From Lacicoccus qingdaonensis (GTDB taxonomy: Bacteria > Bacillota > Bacilli > Staphylococcales > Salinicoccaceae): a stretch of DNA of 64,000 nt. The DNA lies in the NCBI RefSeq assembly GCF_900101075.1, contig NZ_FNFY01000001.1, positions 124,001 to 188,000 on the forward strand, read 5' to 3'. Position 1 is the stretch's first letter. Every line of letters starts with the position of its first letter. The position numbers were made by a program, and so were the translations under genes. The notes under the pieces are model-generated. The model ran no database searches, had not been told where the DNA came from, and was given only the letters and a program-made list of their open reading frames with translations. Below are positions 55,686 to 64,000 of the stretch, piece after piece.

Positions 55686-55990
55686 AAGATCCAATTCTGA
55701 ACCTGCTCGGCCTGATCACTAAAGCCGGCAAACTCGTAAACGGTGAAGAACGCACTGTTGAAGCAATCAGGAACAAAAATGCCAAAGTCGTTTTCATCGC
55801 AGAAGACGCAGGAGCATCAACATTCAAAAAAGTGACTGATAAAGCTGCGTATTATGAAGTTTATTTAATAAAAAAATATAATAAAAGAGAACTGAGCCTG
55901 GCTACAGGAAGTGAAAACCGTGTAGTGCTGGCTGTCACAGATAAAGGTTTTGCCAATAAGTGCATCGACCTTTTTGAGAAAGGAAAGTGA
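55682..55990 (+). CDS. ylxQ: L7Ae-family K-turn RNA-binding protein YlxQ
   Basis: A 102 aa protein of the L7Ae/L30e/S12e family, with [21 protein letters not shown] (about 8-28, RNA-binding glycine-lysine helix) and [20 protein letters not shown] (about 37-56). B. subtilis YlxQ binds kink-turn RNA in vitro; its target is unknown. The start overlaps the ylxR stop by 4 nt. infB follows after 4 nt. Confidence 0.94.
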   Translation: MKDPILNLLGLITKAGKLVNGEERTVEAIRNKNAKVVFIAEDAGASTFKKVTDKAAYYEVYLIKKYNKRELSLATGSENRVVLAVTDKGFANKCIDLFEKGK

Positions 55991-55994
55991 TTCA

Positions 55995-58094
55995 ATGAGT
56001 AAAATCCGAATCCATGAATATGCCAAGAAAAATAATCTGACAAGTAAAGAAGTGATGGAATTCCTGCGTAAAGAAGGTATAGAGGTCAACAGCCATATGC
56101 GTTCTTTGGAAGACAATGAAATTCCTATGCTGGATAAGCACTTTAAAAAATCATCAGAAAATAAAAAAGCAGGCGCTGATAAAAAGCCCCAGCAAAATGC
56201 CCAGTCAGGCAGGAAACCTCAGAACAACAAACAGAAGAAAAATCAAAACAATAAAAATAATCAGCAGAAACAGAATCAGCAGAAGAACCAGCAGAAAGAT
56301 TCAAAAAAGCAGGATTCGAAGGAACAACAGAAAGCTGCATCAGAACAAAAAGTGTTCACTTATGAAGAAGGCATAACAGTGGGCGAACTTGCAGAGAAAA
56401 TCGGCGCGGATGCATCGACTGTAATCAAAGACCTTTTCATGCTGGGCATCGTTGCCAACATCAACCAGTCACTCGAGAAAGAATCTGTGGAAATCATTGC
56501 AGACAACTACGGCTTCACCGCCGAAGAGGAAGTCAATGAAGATGCGGCCGACCTCGAGAATTACTTTGAGCTGGACGAAGGTTCACTGACTGAGGAAAGA
56601 CCGAGTGTCGTTACAATCATGGGGCACGTCGACCATGGTAAGACAACGCTTCTTGATTCAATCCGTGAAACGAAAGTGACTGCCGGCGAAGCGGGCGGGA
56701 TCACCCAGCATATCGGTGCATACCAGATTGAATCGAATGGCAAGAAGATTACCTTTCTGGATACTCCGGGACACGCAGCATTCACAACGATGCGCGCCCG
56801 CGGTGCACAGGTCACTGATATTACGGTATTGGTCGTTGCAGCAGATGACGGCGTTATGCCCCAGACGATTGAAGCGCTCAACCACGCCAAGGCGGCGGGC
56901 GTGCCGATCATTGTCGCGGTCAACAAAATCGATAAACCGACAGCGAATCCTGACCGTGTAATGACTGAGCTTGGTGAACACGGACTGTACCCGGAAGACT
57001 GGGGCGGCGATACAATTTTCGTTCCACTTTCCGCTCTCAGCGGAGACGGCATCGAGGACCTGCTTGAAATGATCGGTCTTGTCGGTGAAATGCAGGAGCT
57101 GAAAACTCACAGCGACCGTCCGGCAGTCGGTACAGTCATTGAAGCTGAACTGGATAAGTCAAGAGGACCGGCTGCATCACTTCTTGTACAGCATGGTACT
57201 CTGAATGTCGGCGACTCACTTGTTGTCGGCAACACATACGGTAAAGTGCGTGCGATGGTCAACGACCTCGGCATGAGAATCAAGAGTGCAGGACCGTCGA
57301 CACCTGTTGAAATAACAGGGCTGAACGAAGTGCCTCTTGCAGGTGACCGTTTTGTAGTGTTTTCAGACGACAAGAAAGCACGTTCAATCGGTGAATCCAG
57401 ACAGAGCGAACAAATCATCCGCGACCGTGAACAGACACAGAAGGTCAGCCTTGATAATCTGTTTGAACAGATGAAAGAAGGAGAAATGAAAGACCTCAAC
57501 ATCATCATCAAAGGTGATGTACAGGGTTCTGTCGAAGCACTGAGTGCATCACTTTTGAAAATCGATGTCGAAGGCGTCAATGTACGCATCATCCACACTG
57601 GTGTGGGTTCCATCAACGAATCCGACGTCACGCTTGCGAATGCTTCCAATGCGATCATCATCGGCTTCAACGTACGTCCGGATACAAATGCCAAAAAAGC
57701 GGCGGAGCAGGAAAAAATCGATATGAGACTGCACCGTGTCATCTATAAAGTGATCGAAGAAATCGAACACGCGATGAAAGGCATGCTCGACCCTGAATAT
57801 GAAGAGCAGGTCATCGGAAACGTCGAAGTCAGACAAATCTATAAAGTATCCAAAATTGGTACGATTGCAGGTTCATACGTCACTGACGGCAAAATCACCC
57901 GTGATTCAGGTGTTAGAATCATCAGAGAGGGTATAGTGATTTATGAAGGTGAACTGGATACGCTGAAAAGATATCAGGATGATGCCAAAGAAGTGGCCGC
58001 AGGCTACGAGTGCGGCATCACCATTAAAAACTTCAACGATATCAAAGAGGGCGACCAGATTGAACCTTATATCATGGTAGAGATTGAAAGGTGA
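55995..58094 (+). CDS. infB: Translation initiation factor IF-2
   Basis: GTPase that recruits initiator tRNA, 699 aa. An N-terminal IF2N domain (about 1-52) is followed by a linker of very low complexity, rich in Gln, Asn and Lys (about 53-115), and a second IF2N-like segment. The G domain has GHVDHGKTT (210-218), DTPGHAAF (about 256-263) and NKID (about 310-313). Domains II, III and IV follow. ATG 55995 with AAAGGAAAG is chosen over a 15-codon longer frame inside ylxQ. Confidence 0.97.
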   Translation: MSKIRIHEYAKKNNLTSKEVMEFLRKEGIEVNSHMRSLEDNEIPMLDKHFKKSSENKKAGADKKPQQNAQSGRKPQNNKQKKNQNNKNNQQKQNQQKNQQKDSKKQDSKEQQKAASEQKVFTYEEGITVGELAEKIGADASTVIKDLFMLGIVANINQSLEKESVEIIADNYGFTAEEEVNEDAADLENYFELDEGSLTEERPSVVTIMGHVDHGKTTLLDSIRETKVTAGEAGGITQHIGAYQIESNGKKITFLDTPGHAAFTTMRARGAQVTDITVLVVAADDGVMPQTIEALNHAKAAGVPIIVAVNKIDKPTANPDRVMTELGEHGLYPEDWGGDTIFVPLSALSGDGIEDLLEMIGLVGEMQELKTHSDRPAVGTVIEAELDKSRGPAASLLVQHGTLNVGDSLVVGNTYGKVRAMVNDLGMRIKSAGPSTPVEITGLNEVPLAGDRFVVFSDDKKARSIGESRQSEQIIRDREQTQKVSLDNLFEQMKEGEMKDLNIIIKGDVQGSVEALSASLLKIDVEGVNVRIIHTGVGSINESDVTLANASNAIIIGFNVRPDTNAKKAAEQEKIDMRLHRVIYKVIEEIEHAMKGMLDPEYEEQVIGNVEVRQIYKVSKIGTIAGSYVTDGKITRDSGVRIIREGIVIYEGELDTLKRYQDDAKEVAAGYECGITIKNFNDIKEGDQIEPYIMVEIER

Positions 58095-58098
58095 TCAT

Positions 58099-58434
58099 AT
58101 GTCTAACAGAAACGAAAGAGTTGCTGAAGAAGTAAAAAAAGTGGTCAGTGAAGCTTTGAGAACCACAGTGGACGACAGTGATATCGGCATGGTGACTGTG
58201 ACAGAAGTCGAAGTGACCAAAGAACTTGAAACTGCAACGATCTACTACACTTCATTAAACGACAACAAAGAGCAGGTGGCAGAAGGGCTGAACCGGGCAA
58301 AAGGCCTGTTACGCTCTGAAGTGGCGAAGGAAATCCGCTTGAGAAAAGCACCGGAACTTGAATTCAAATATGACAGTTCCATTGAATACGGCAATAAGAT
58401 CGAGTCACTGCTCAACGAAATTAAAGATAAATAA
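58099..58434 (+). CDS. rbfA: Ribosome-binding factor A
   Basis: Cold-shock factor for 16S 5' end maturation, 111 aa KH-like fold. It begins MSNRNERVAEEVKKVVSEAL and has VTEVEVTKELETATIYYTSL (about 34-53) and LRLRKAPELEF-like IRLRKAPELEFKYDSSIEYG (about 79-98). AAAGGTGATC overlaps the infB end. A hairpin follows before truB. Confidence 0.97.
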   Translation: MSNRNERVAEEVKKVVSEALRTTVDDSDIGMVTVTEVEVTKELETATIYYTSLNDNKEQVAEGLNRAKGLLRSEVAKEIRLRKAPELEFKYDSSIEYGNKIESLLNEIKDK

Positions 58435-58438
58435 AAAT

Positions 58439-58470
58439 AATGGCAAACCGGCAAGGTTTGCCATTTTACT
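58439..58470 (+). terminator. Weak terminator-like hairpin between rbfA and truB
   Basis: AATGGCAAACC (58439-58449) pairs with 58455-58465, a 5 nt loop, then a short T stretch broken by A and C. Readthrough into truB is likely. Confidence 0.65.
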
Positions 58471-58486
58471 TATTACAGGTGATAAA

Positions 58487-59404
58487 ATGTATAATGGTGT
58501 ATTTCCCATATTCAAGGAAAAAGGGCTTACGAGCCACGATGTCGTCTATAAGATGCGTAAAATATTACATATGAAAAAAGTGGGGCATACGGGCACGCTT
58601 GATCCGGAAGTCACAGGCGTACTGCCGATTGTCGTCGGCGAGGCGACAAAGCTTACCGAGTACATGCAGATGAAGGATAAATCGTACAGTGCGGAAGTGA
58701 CGCTCGGCATCGCCACAGACACTGAAGATGCACACGGTGAAGTCACGGACACGAGGAAGATCGAGCCTCTGTCCGATGAAGCGGTGGATCAGGCGGTCCG
58801 GTCCTTGATTGGAGAGTATCATCAGCAGGTGCCGCTGTATTCTTCTGTCAAAGTGGACGGCAGAAAACTTTACGAGTATGCAAGACGCGGTGAACCGGTT
58901 GAACGTCCTGTCAAAACGGTGTACATCAGAGAAGTTGAAAGGACCGGCGAAATCGTATCCGATGGTTCCACCGTCAAGTTCAACATTGATGTCACATGTT
59001 CGAAAGGGACTTATATCCGGACACTCGCCGTCGATATCGGACGTGCGCTCGGTGTGCCTGCACACATGTCCGGGCTCATCAGAACTGCTTCATGCGGCTT
59101 CAATATCGATGATACGGTCACACTCGACGATCTCAGGGAGCTTGAAGATGAGAAAAAGAAAGATTGTCTGCAGCCGGTCAAAGATATCATCAGCGAAGAA
59201 AATCTACTTGAAATTGATGATGAAAATCTGCTTTTTAAAGTACAGCATGGGCAGAAGCTGATGAAATCTGATATTATGGAAATGGTCAGCCAAAAAGATA
59301 AATATATCGTATTCTTGAAACATGGCAAACCTATTGGAATGTATCATCAGCATCCACAGAAGGAAGATGAGTTAAAACCTTATAAGATGTTCAACAGACT
59401 ATAG
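58487..59404 (+). CDS. truB: tRNA pseudouridine-55 synthase TruB
   Basis: Makes pseudouridine 55 in the T loop of tRNAs, 305 aa. It begins MYNGVFPIFKEKGLTSHDVV and has the catalytic motif GHTGTLDPEVTGVLPI (about 38-53, Asp nucleophile), YHQQVPLYSSVKVDGRKLYE and a C-terminal PUA-like segment. ATG 58487 with AGGTGAT is chosen; the longer frame runs back through the rbfA terminator. ribF follows after 16 nt. Confidence 0.97.
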   Translation: MYNGVFPIFKEKGLTSHDVVYKMRKILHMKKVGHTGTLDPEVTGVLPIVVGEATKLTEYMQMKDKSYSAEVTLGIATDTEDAHGEVTDTRKIEPLSDEAVDQAVRSLIGEYHQQVPLYSSVKVDGRKLYEYARRGEPVERPVKTVYIREVERTGEIVSDGSTVKFNIDVTCSKGTYIRTLAVDIGRALGVPAHMSGLIRTASCGFNIDDTVTLDDLRELEDEKKKDCLQPVKDIISEENLLEIDDENLLFKVQHGQKLMKSDIMEMVSQKDKYIVFLKHGKPIGMYHQHPQKEDELKPYKMFNRL

Positions 59405-59420
59405 TTAAGAGGCGATTATA

Positions 59421-60365
59421 ATGGATATTATTCAACTGAATTATACAGATGACGCCGGTCTCGAAAGCCTGGAGAAAAGTGCGACGGCGATCGGTTTTTT
59501 TGACGGACTTCACCGGGGGCATTTAAAAGTGATCAACAAAATGGCCAAAATTGCTGAAGAAAAGAATTTGAAAAAAGGCATTATGACATTTGATCCCCAC
59601 CCGTCGGTAGTGCTGAATCCGAAATTTCAAAGGACGACTTATCTGACACCGCTGGAAATCAAACTTGAAATGTTCGAATCCATGGGCATAGACTATGTAT
59701 TCATCATCAACTTCTCGAGCAAGCTTGCAAAACTAGAGCCGGATGACTTCGTCAAAAAGTATATTATTGGCGCGAATGTGAGTGAGCTGATCTCGGGCTT
59801 TGATTATACTTATGGTGCAAGGGGCAGCGGCAACACGACGAATTTAACGAGATACACAGAATTCAACACGACCATTGTAGGAAAGTATGCCTTCACCGAT
59901 GAAAAAATATCGACGACTCAGATCCGTACGAATCTCGCGGGCGGGCAGCTTGAAGATGCGAATAAACTGATTGGCAGAACGTATACGATTTCAGGCGTTG
60001 TGGTGCAGGGTGAGAAAAGAGGCCGGACAATCGGCTTCCCGACAGCGAACATTGAAGCTGATTTCAGATATTTCCTCCCTAAAAACGGAGTTTATTCCGT
60101 CACTTTGAAAGTACACTCGACTGAGGAGATCCATAAAGGGGTCGGCAATATCGGTGTGAAACCGACTTTCCATGATGATATAACGAAACCGATCATCGAA
60201 GTGCATCTCTTTGATTTCAATGAGAGCATATACGGTGAATCGGTGACGATCTACTTCCATCATTACATCAGGGGCGAAGTTAAATTCGACGGTGTGGATG
60301 AACTTGTCGAGCAGATGGAAATCGACCGTGAAGATGCGATAAAACTACTTGAAGATGTAGACTGA
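59421..60365 (+). CDS. ribF: Bifunctional riboflavin kinase/FAD synthetase
   Basis: Converts riboflavin to FMN and then FAD, 314 aa. The N-terminal nucleotidyltransferase domain has IGFFDGLHRGHLKVI (about 23-37) and MTFDPHPSVV (about 55-64). The C-terminal kinase domain has KRGRTIGFPTANIE (about 198-211) and NGVYSV. It follows truB as in most Firmicutes. The rpsO promoter lies over its last codons. It supplies flavin for enzymes such as the OYE and luciferase-like proteins here. Confidence 0.97.
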   Translation: MDIIQLNYTDDAGLESLEKSATAIGFFDGLHRGHLKVINKMAKIAEEKNLKKGIMTFDPHPSVVLNPKFQRTTYLTPLEIKLEMFESMGIDYVFIINFSSKLAKLEPDDFVKKYIIGANVSELISGFDYTYGARGSGNTTNLTRYTEFNTTIVGKYAFTDEKISTTQIRTNLAGGQLEDANKLIGRTYTISGVVVQGEKRGRTIGFPTANIEADFRYFLPKNGVYSVTLKVHSTEEIHKGVGNIGVKPTFHDDITKPIIEVHLFDFNESIYGESVTIYFHHYIRGEVKFDGVDELVEQMEIDREDAIKLLEDVD

Positions 60366-60377
60366 GATGTGTATAAT
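60349..60377 (+). promoter_or_regulatory. Sigma-A promoter for rpsO
   Basis: TTGAAG (60349-60354), 17 bp spacer, TATAAT (60372-60377), overlapping the end of ribF. Confidence 0.78.
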
Positions 60378-60383
60378 GGTCTG

Positions 60384-60460
60384 AGTACCTTATCTTGGCT
60401 TTCAGACACTCCAACTGCTGCTCGGATACAGGTGAATAATGATAAAGGAGGCGTTTCTTA
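60384..60460 (+). ncRNA. Candidate S15 leader of rpsO
   Basis: CCTTATC (60388-60394) can pair with GATAAAGG (60441-60448) with a one-base bulge, which would cover the start of the AAAGGAGG ribosome-binding site. S15 feedback leaders are known in Geobacillus and other bacteria. Whether this folds as one of those is not checked. Confidence 0.45.
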
Positions 60461-60730
60461 ATGGCTATTTCACAAGAACGCAAAAATGAACTGATTCAGG
60501 AGTACCGTGTACACGAAACGGATACAGGTTCTCCGGAAGTACAGATTGCTGTACTGACAGATGAGATCAACTCATTGAACGAGCATTTGAAAATGCACAA
60601 GAAAGATCACCACTCAAGACGTGGTCTTTTGAAGATGGTCGGTCGTCGTAAACACTTACTGACTTACCTTCGTGAAAAAGATGTTCATAGATACCGTGAA
60701 TTAATCGGAAAGCTTGGCTTGCGCCGTTAA
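60461..60730 (+). CDS. rpsO: 30S ribosomal protein S15
   Basis: An 89 aa helical protein that binds the central domain of 16S rRNA. It has the S15 signature [20 protein letters not shown] (about 14-33) and [20 protein letters not shown] (about 38-57), ending [20 protein letters not shown] lies before the ATG, possibly masked by the leader. It has its own promoter and terminator. Confidence 0.98.
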   Translation: MAISQERKNELIQEYRVHETDTGSPEVQIAVLTDEINSLNEHLKMHKKDHHSRRGLLKMVGRRKHLLTYLREKDVHRYRELIGKLGLRR

Positions 60731-60738
60731 TCACATGT

Positions 60739-60770
60739 GGCATATCCTTTTGGGATATGCCCTTTTTTTA
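60739..60770 (+). terminator. Terminator after rpsO
   Basis: GGCATATCC (60739-60747) pairs perfectly with 60753-60761, a 5 nt loop, then CTTTTTTT. Confidence 0.92.
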
Positions 60771-60837
60771 TATATATTTTAAAGTAAAAGTGATATGATT
60801 ATTAATAAGTAGTCATACTAAGGAGAGAATATTGAAC

Positions 60838-62955
60838 ATGACAGGATCAGAAAAAAAGATATATAAAACAACAATGGGTAAACATGATTTAATAGTTGAA
60901 TATGGTGAAATGGCAAAGCAGGCGAGCGGCTCGGTACTCATCAGATACGGCGATACGGTGGTGCTTTCGACTGCAACGGCGTCAAAAGGCCCTAAAGACA
61001 TCGGTTTTTTCCCGCTGACGGTGGCATACGAAGAAAAATTATATGCGGCAGGGAAGATTCCGGGCGGTTTCAATAAGCGTGAAGGCAGACCGAGCGAAGA
61101 GGCAACATTGACAAGCCGTCTGATCGATCGTCCGATCCGTCCCCTGTTCCCTGAAGGGTATAGAAGAGATGTGCAGGTCATTTCCATGGTGCTGTCCGTA
61201 GATCCGGACGCTTCACCGCAGATGGCAGCCATGCTCGGATCATCACTTGCCCTCAGTGTAAGTGATATTCCGTTCGAAGGACCGATCGCAGGCGCCACTG
61301 TGGGGCTGGTGGACGGCAAGTTCATCATCAACCCGACAGCCGAAGAAATGGAAAATTCGGATCTTGATCTGCAGGTGGCAGGTACTAAAGATGCTGTCAA
61401 CATGGTTGAGTCCAGTGCAAAAGAAGTGACTGAAGATGTCATGTTGGAAGCGATCCTGTTCGGTCATGAAGAGATTCGGAAACTGGTCACTTTCCAAGAG
61501 GAAATCGTTGCAGAAATCCAGCCTGAAAAGCACGGTGCGGATACAGAAGAGGAAATCGAAGGCCTGAGAAGCGACATAGAAGAAAAAGTGAAGACACATG
61601 GTTTATACGATGCAATTCAGGAAGTCGACAAACAGACGCGTGAAGAAGGCATCACAAATGCAAAAGACAGCATACTCGAAACTTTCGACGAAGAAAGTGA
61701 AGACTATGAGGAAACGGTCAAAGAAGCGGGCAATATTGTCGATGAACTTTTGAAAGCGGAAGTACGACGTCTCATTACCGAGGAAAAAATCCGCCCTGAC
61801 GGCCGTAACCCTGATGAGATCAGACCTCTTGATTCGCAGGTCGGCTTTCTTCCGAGAGCGCACGGTTCCGGCCTGTTTACACGCGGCCAGACACAGGCGA
61901 TGACAGTGGCGACCCTCGGCGGTCTGGGTGAGTATCAGATTATTGACGGCCTTGGAGCCGAAGAGCAGAAACGTTTCATGCACCAGTATAACTTCCCGCA
62001 TTTCTCAGTGGGTGAAACAGGACCGATCCGCGGACCGGGACGCCGTGAAATCGGACATGGTGCACTGGGGGAACGTGCACTTCTCCAGGTGATACCGAGT
62101 GCCGAGGAATTTCCTTACACAATCCGTGTCGTCTCCGAAGTTCTTGAATCGAACGGTTCATCCTCACAGGCATCGATCTGTGCATCCACACTTGCATTGA
62201 TGGACGCAGGTGTGCCAATCAAGGCACCTGTTGCCGGCATTGCGATGGGTCTGGTCAAAAAAGGCGAGAACTATACGATCCTTTCCGATATTCAAGGTAT
62301 GGAAGATGCTCTTGGGGATATGGACTTTAAAGTTGCAGGGTCTGAAAAAGGCATCACTGCAATCCAGATGGATATCAAGATTGACGGTCTCGGCGAAAGC
62401 ATTTTGAAAGAAGCGCTTGAGCAGGCGAGACTCGGGAGACTTGCAATACTCGACAACCTGATTGCAACAATCAGCGAGCCGAGAGAAACACTTTCCCGTT
62501 ACGCGCCGAAAGTGGAAGTCATGAAGATCAACCCGGATAAGATCCGTGATGTCATTGGACCAGGCGGTAAAAAGATCAATGAAATCATCGATGAAACAGG
62601 CGCCAAACTGGATATTGAACAGGACGGTACGGTATTCATCGGGCACAGCGATCCTGAAATGATCGAGAGAGCGAGAAAAATCATTGAAGACCTGACACGT
62701 GTTGCAGAAGTCGGACAGGTGTATATGGGTGAAGTTAAACGCATTGAGAAATTCGGTGCTTTCGTGCAGATATTCCCGGGCAAAGATGCTCTTGTGCATA
62801 TTTCAAACATGGATACGAAACATATCAAAAATGTTGAAGAGGTTGCAAAAATCGGCGACCAGTTCCTTGTCAAAGTAATCAATATCGATAATCAGGGACG
62901 CGTAAATGCTTCCAGGAAAGCGATGATGGAAGATAAGAAACAGGAGGATAAATAA
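60838..62955 (+). CDS. pnp: Polyribonucleotide nucleotidyltransferase (PNPase)
   Basis: Phosphorolytic 3'-5' exoribonuclease of the RNA degradosome, 705 aa from ATG 60838. It has two RNase PH domains, the first with [20 protein letters not shown] and the second with [19 protein letters not shown] (about 343-361), then KH with [17 protein letters not shown] (about 564-580) and an S1 domain (about 625-695). GGAG at 60822-60825 is 12 nt from the ATG but only 6 nt from an in-frame TTG at 60832, so the start may be two codons earlier. The stop overlaps the next ORF by one base. Confidence 0.96.
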   Translation: MTGSEKKIYKTTMGKHDLIVEYGEMAKQASGSVLIRYGDTVVLSTATASKGPKDIGFFPLTVAYEEKLYAAGKIPGGFNKREGRPSEEATLTSRLIDRPIRPLFPEGYRRDVQVISMVLSVDPDASPQMAAMLGSSLALSVSDIPFEGPIAGATVGLVDGKFIINPTAEEMENSDLDLQVAGTKDAVNMVESSAKEVTEDVMLEAILFGHEEIRKLVTFQEEIVAEIQPEKHGADTEEEIEGLRSDIEEKVKTHGLYDAIQEVDKQTREEGITNAKDSILETFDEESEDYEETVKEAGNIVDELLKAEVRRLITEEKIRPDGRNPDEIRPLDSQVGFLPRAHGSGLFTRGQTQAMTVATLGGLGEYQIIDGLGAEEQKRFMHQYNFPHFSVGETGPIRGPGRREIGHGALGERALLQVIPSAEEFPYTIRVVSEVLESNGSSSQASICASTLALMDAGVPIKAPVAGIAMGLVKKGENYTILSDIQGMEDALGDMDFKVAGSEKGITAIQMDIKIDGLGESILKEALEQARLGRLAILDNLIATISEPRETLSRYAPKVEVMKINPDKIRDVIGPGGKKINEIIDETGAKLDIEQDGTVFIGHSDPEMIERARKIIEDLTRVAEVGQVYMGEVKRIEKFGAFVQIFPGKDALVHISNMDTKHIKNVEEVAKIGDQFLVKVINIDNQGRVNASRKAMMEDKKQEDK

Positions 62956-63212
62956 TGATTTTTGATACATTAATTTTGAATGACAGAAAGTTTAATGTTG
63001 AAGGCCAGCTTAGAATCAAGGAAAATCATGAAGTGAAAATCATTTTTGAAGATTTGGATTTAGGAACATATTTGAAAGAGCTGCCTGCAGATGACAGAAA
63101 TATCGATTATTTGGAGCTCCGTAATGTTCACGAGACAAGATATGATACAAAGAGCGTGGAGCTCACTCACATTACGATTGACGGCAAGCATTATCATGCC
63201 ACTTTCAAGTGA
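62955..63212 (+). CDS. Unrecognised 85-residue protein between pnp and the RNase J gene
   Basis: Not recognised. The 85 aa product is charged, predicted mostly beta strand, and ends [14 protein letters not shown]; it has no Cys, no membrane segment and no signal peptide. Two things support it as a real gene: an excellent AGGAGGATAA ribosome-binding site at the end of pnp, and tight packing (TAATG overlap with pnp, 17 nt before the RNase J gene). In S. aureus the RNase J2 gene follows pnp closely. A role with the RNA-decay enzymes on each side is only a guess from position. Confidence 0.75.
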   Translation: MIFDTLILNDRKFNVEGQLRIKENHEVKIIFEDLDLGTYLKELPADDRNIDYLELRNVHETRYDTKSVELTHITIDGKHYHATFK

Positions 63213-63229
63213 TATTAGGAGGTAAAGTT

Positions 63230-64000
63230 TTGAATTCAGCAAAAAAAGACACAGGAAATATCAAAATCATTCCACTCGGCGGCGTTGGTGAGATTGCCAA
63301 AAACATGTATGTCGTCGAAGTGGATGACGAAATGTTTATTTTGGATGCAGGACTGATGTTTCCGGAAGATGAAATGTTGGGTGTCGATATCGTCATCCCC
63401 GATATTTCCTATATAAAAGAAAACAAAAACAAATTAAAAGGGATATTTTTAAGCCATGGGCATGAAGATGCCATCGGTGCGATTCCCTACATTGTCGGAG
63501 AATTGAACGTGCCGATCTACGGTTCTAAATTAACATTGGCACTCGTCAAGGACCGCCTTAAGCAAAAAGGCGTCAACAAGAAAGTTAAATTTTATAAGGT
63601 GAACAGCAAGTCAAAAATGAAATTTAAAAATGTTGCGATGAACTTCTATGAAGTGAGTCACAGCATTCCGGATGCATATGGTGTGAGCCTTGAAACAAAA
63701 TATGGCTCCATCGTCTATACCGGAGAATTCAAATTTGACCAGAGCCTGACAGGGGACTACCGCTATAATATGGCGAAAATGTATGAGATAGCAGGAGAGA
63801 ATGGTGTACTGGCACTGATCAGTGACTCCACCGAAGCAGAGAAGCCGGGTTATAACACTGCGGAGAATGTAGTGGAGGACCAGATATTGGACGGTTTCTA
63901 TAAGGCGAACGGACGGATCATCGTATCATGCTACGCTTCGAACTTTGTCAGAATACAGCAGGTGCTGAACAACGCTGTAAAGACAAAGCGTAAAGTTTCG
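63230..64000 (+). CDS. rnjB: Ribonuclease J, J2-like, partial (runs off the right edge)
   Basis: The first 257 codons of a metallo-beta-lactamase/beta-CASP RNase J. It starts at TTG 63230 with AGGAGG 7 nt upstream and reads [20 protein letters not shown]. The metal motif that is HGHEDHIGG in RNase J1 is HGHEDAIGA here, so one ligand His is Ala, as in RNase J2. [10 protein letters not shown] also resembles J2. RNase J2 pairs with J1 and has weak activity alone. Position next to pnp agrees with rnjB in staphylococci. Confidence 0.92.
   Translation, partial: MNSAKKDTGNIKIIPLGGVGEIAKNMYVVEVDDEMFILDAGLMFPEDEMLGVDIVIPDISYIKENKNKLKGIFLSHGHEDAIGAIPYIVGELNVPIYGSKLTLALVKDRLKQKGVNKKVKFYKVNSKSKMKFKNVAMNFYEVSHSIPDAYGVSLETKYGSIVYTGEFKFDQSLTGDYRYNMAKMYEIAGENGVLALISDSTEAEKPGYNTAENVVEDQILDGFYKANGRIIVSCYASNFVRIQQVLNNAVKTKRKVS

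Noticed and set aside
60771-60830. Promoter for pnp
   Set aside because: TATGAT is present near 60794, but the sequence 17 bp upstream does not resemble a -35.
1-64000. CRISPR arrays, tRNA or rRNA genes, insertion sequences, prophage or integrative-element genes
   Set aside because: No spaced direct repeats, cloverleaf-like sequences, transposase or integrase genes were found; XerC is the housekeeping recombinase in its usual place.

Overview
The window looks like a chromosomal core region of a low-to-mid GC member of the Staphylococcaceae (Firmicutes). By gene order and protein similarity from memory I would guess a Salinicoccus/Jeotgalicoccus-like genus rather than Staphylococcus itself; base composition looks mid-40s % GC by eye, not computed. 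The backbone has the classic Bacillus/Staphylococcus order: pknB-rsgA-rpe-thiN, rpmB, asp23-like-fakA-sdaAB-sdaAA-recG, fapR-plsX-fabD-fabG-acpP, rnc-smc-ftsY-ylxM-ffh, rpsP-khpA, rimM-trmD-rplS, rbgA-rnhB, sucCD, dprA-topA, xerC-hslVU-codY, rpsB-tsf, pyrH-frr, uppS-cdsA-dxr-rseP-proS-polC, rimP-nusA-ylxR-ylxQ-infB-rbfA-truB-ribF, rpsO, pnp, RNase J2. Nearly all genes are on the + strand. No tRNA, rRNA, CRISPR array, insertion sequence, prophage or origin was seen.

The one accessory block lies between recG and fapR (about 9.9-16.2 kb), two genes that are normally adjacent. It holds a class A sortase directly behind recG, then a protein ADP-ribosylation module of the SirTM type. An old-yellow-enzyme flavin oxidoreductase is transcribed leftward. 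Rightward come a luciferase-like monooxygenase, a GcvH-like lipoyl carrier, a zinc-type macrodomain (ADP-ribose eraser), a class M sirtuin (ADP-ribosyl transferase) and lipoate-protein ligase LplA2. The divergent pair shares a 167 bp region with two good sigma-A promoters whose -35 elements form an inverted repeat, and an intrinsic-terminator-like hairpin sits inside the operon between the carrier and the macrodomain. The system type is known from Staphylococcus and Streptococcus; its position here and the cis elements are what is new to me.

Regulatory features that can be read directly include a FapR operator on the fapR promoter, candidate ribosomal-protein leaders before rplS, rpsB and rpsO, a leader hairpin before rimP-nusA, and a structured rimM leader with a 9-codon ORF. 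A hairpin occurs twice (about 3.6 kb and 27.6 kb) with the same internal mismatch.

Oddities in the backbone are xerC with no standard start codon at its ribosome-binding site (ATC instead), absence of trmFO between topA and xerC, a TrmD about 20 residues short at its C-terminus, and an unrecognised 85-residue ORF between pnp and the RNase J2 gene.
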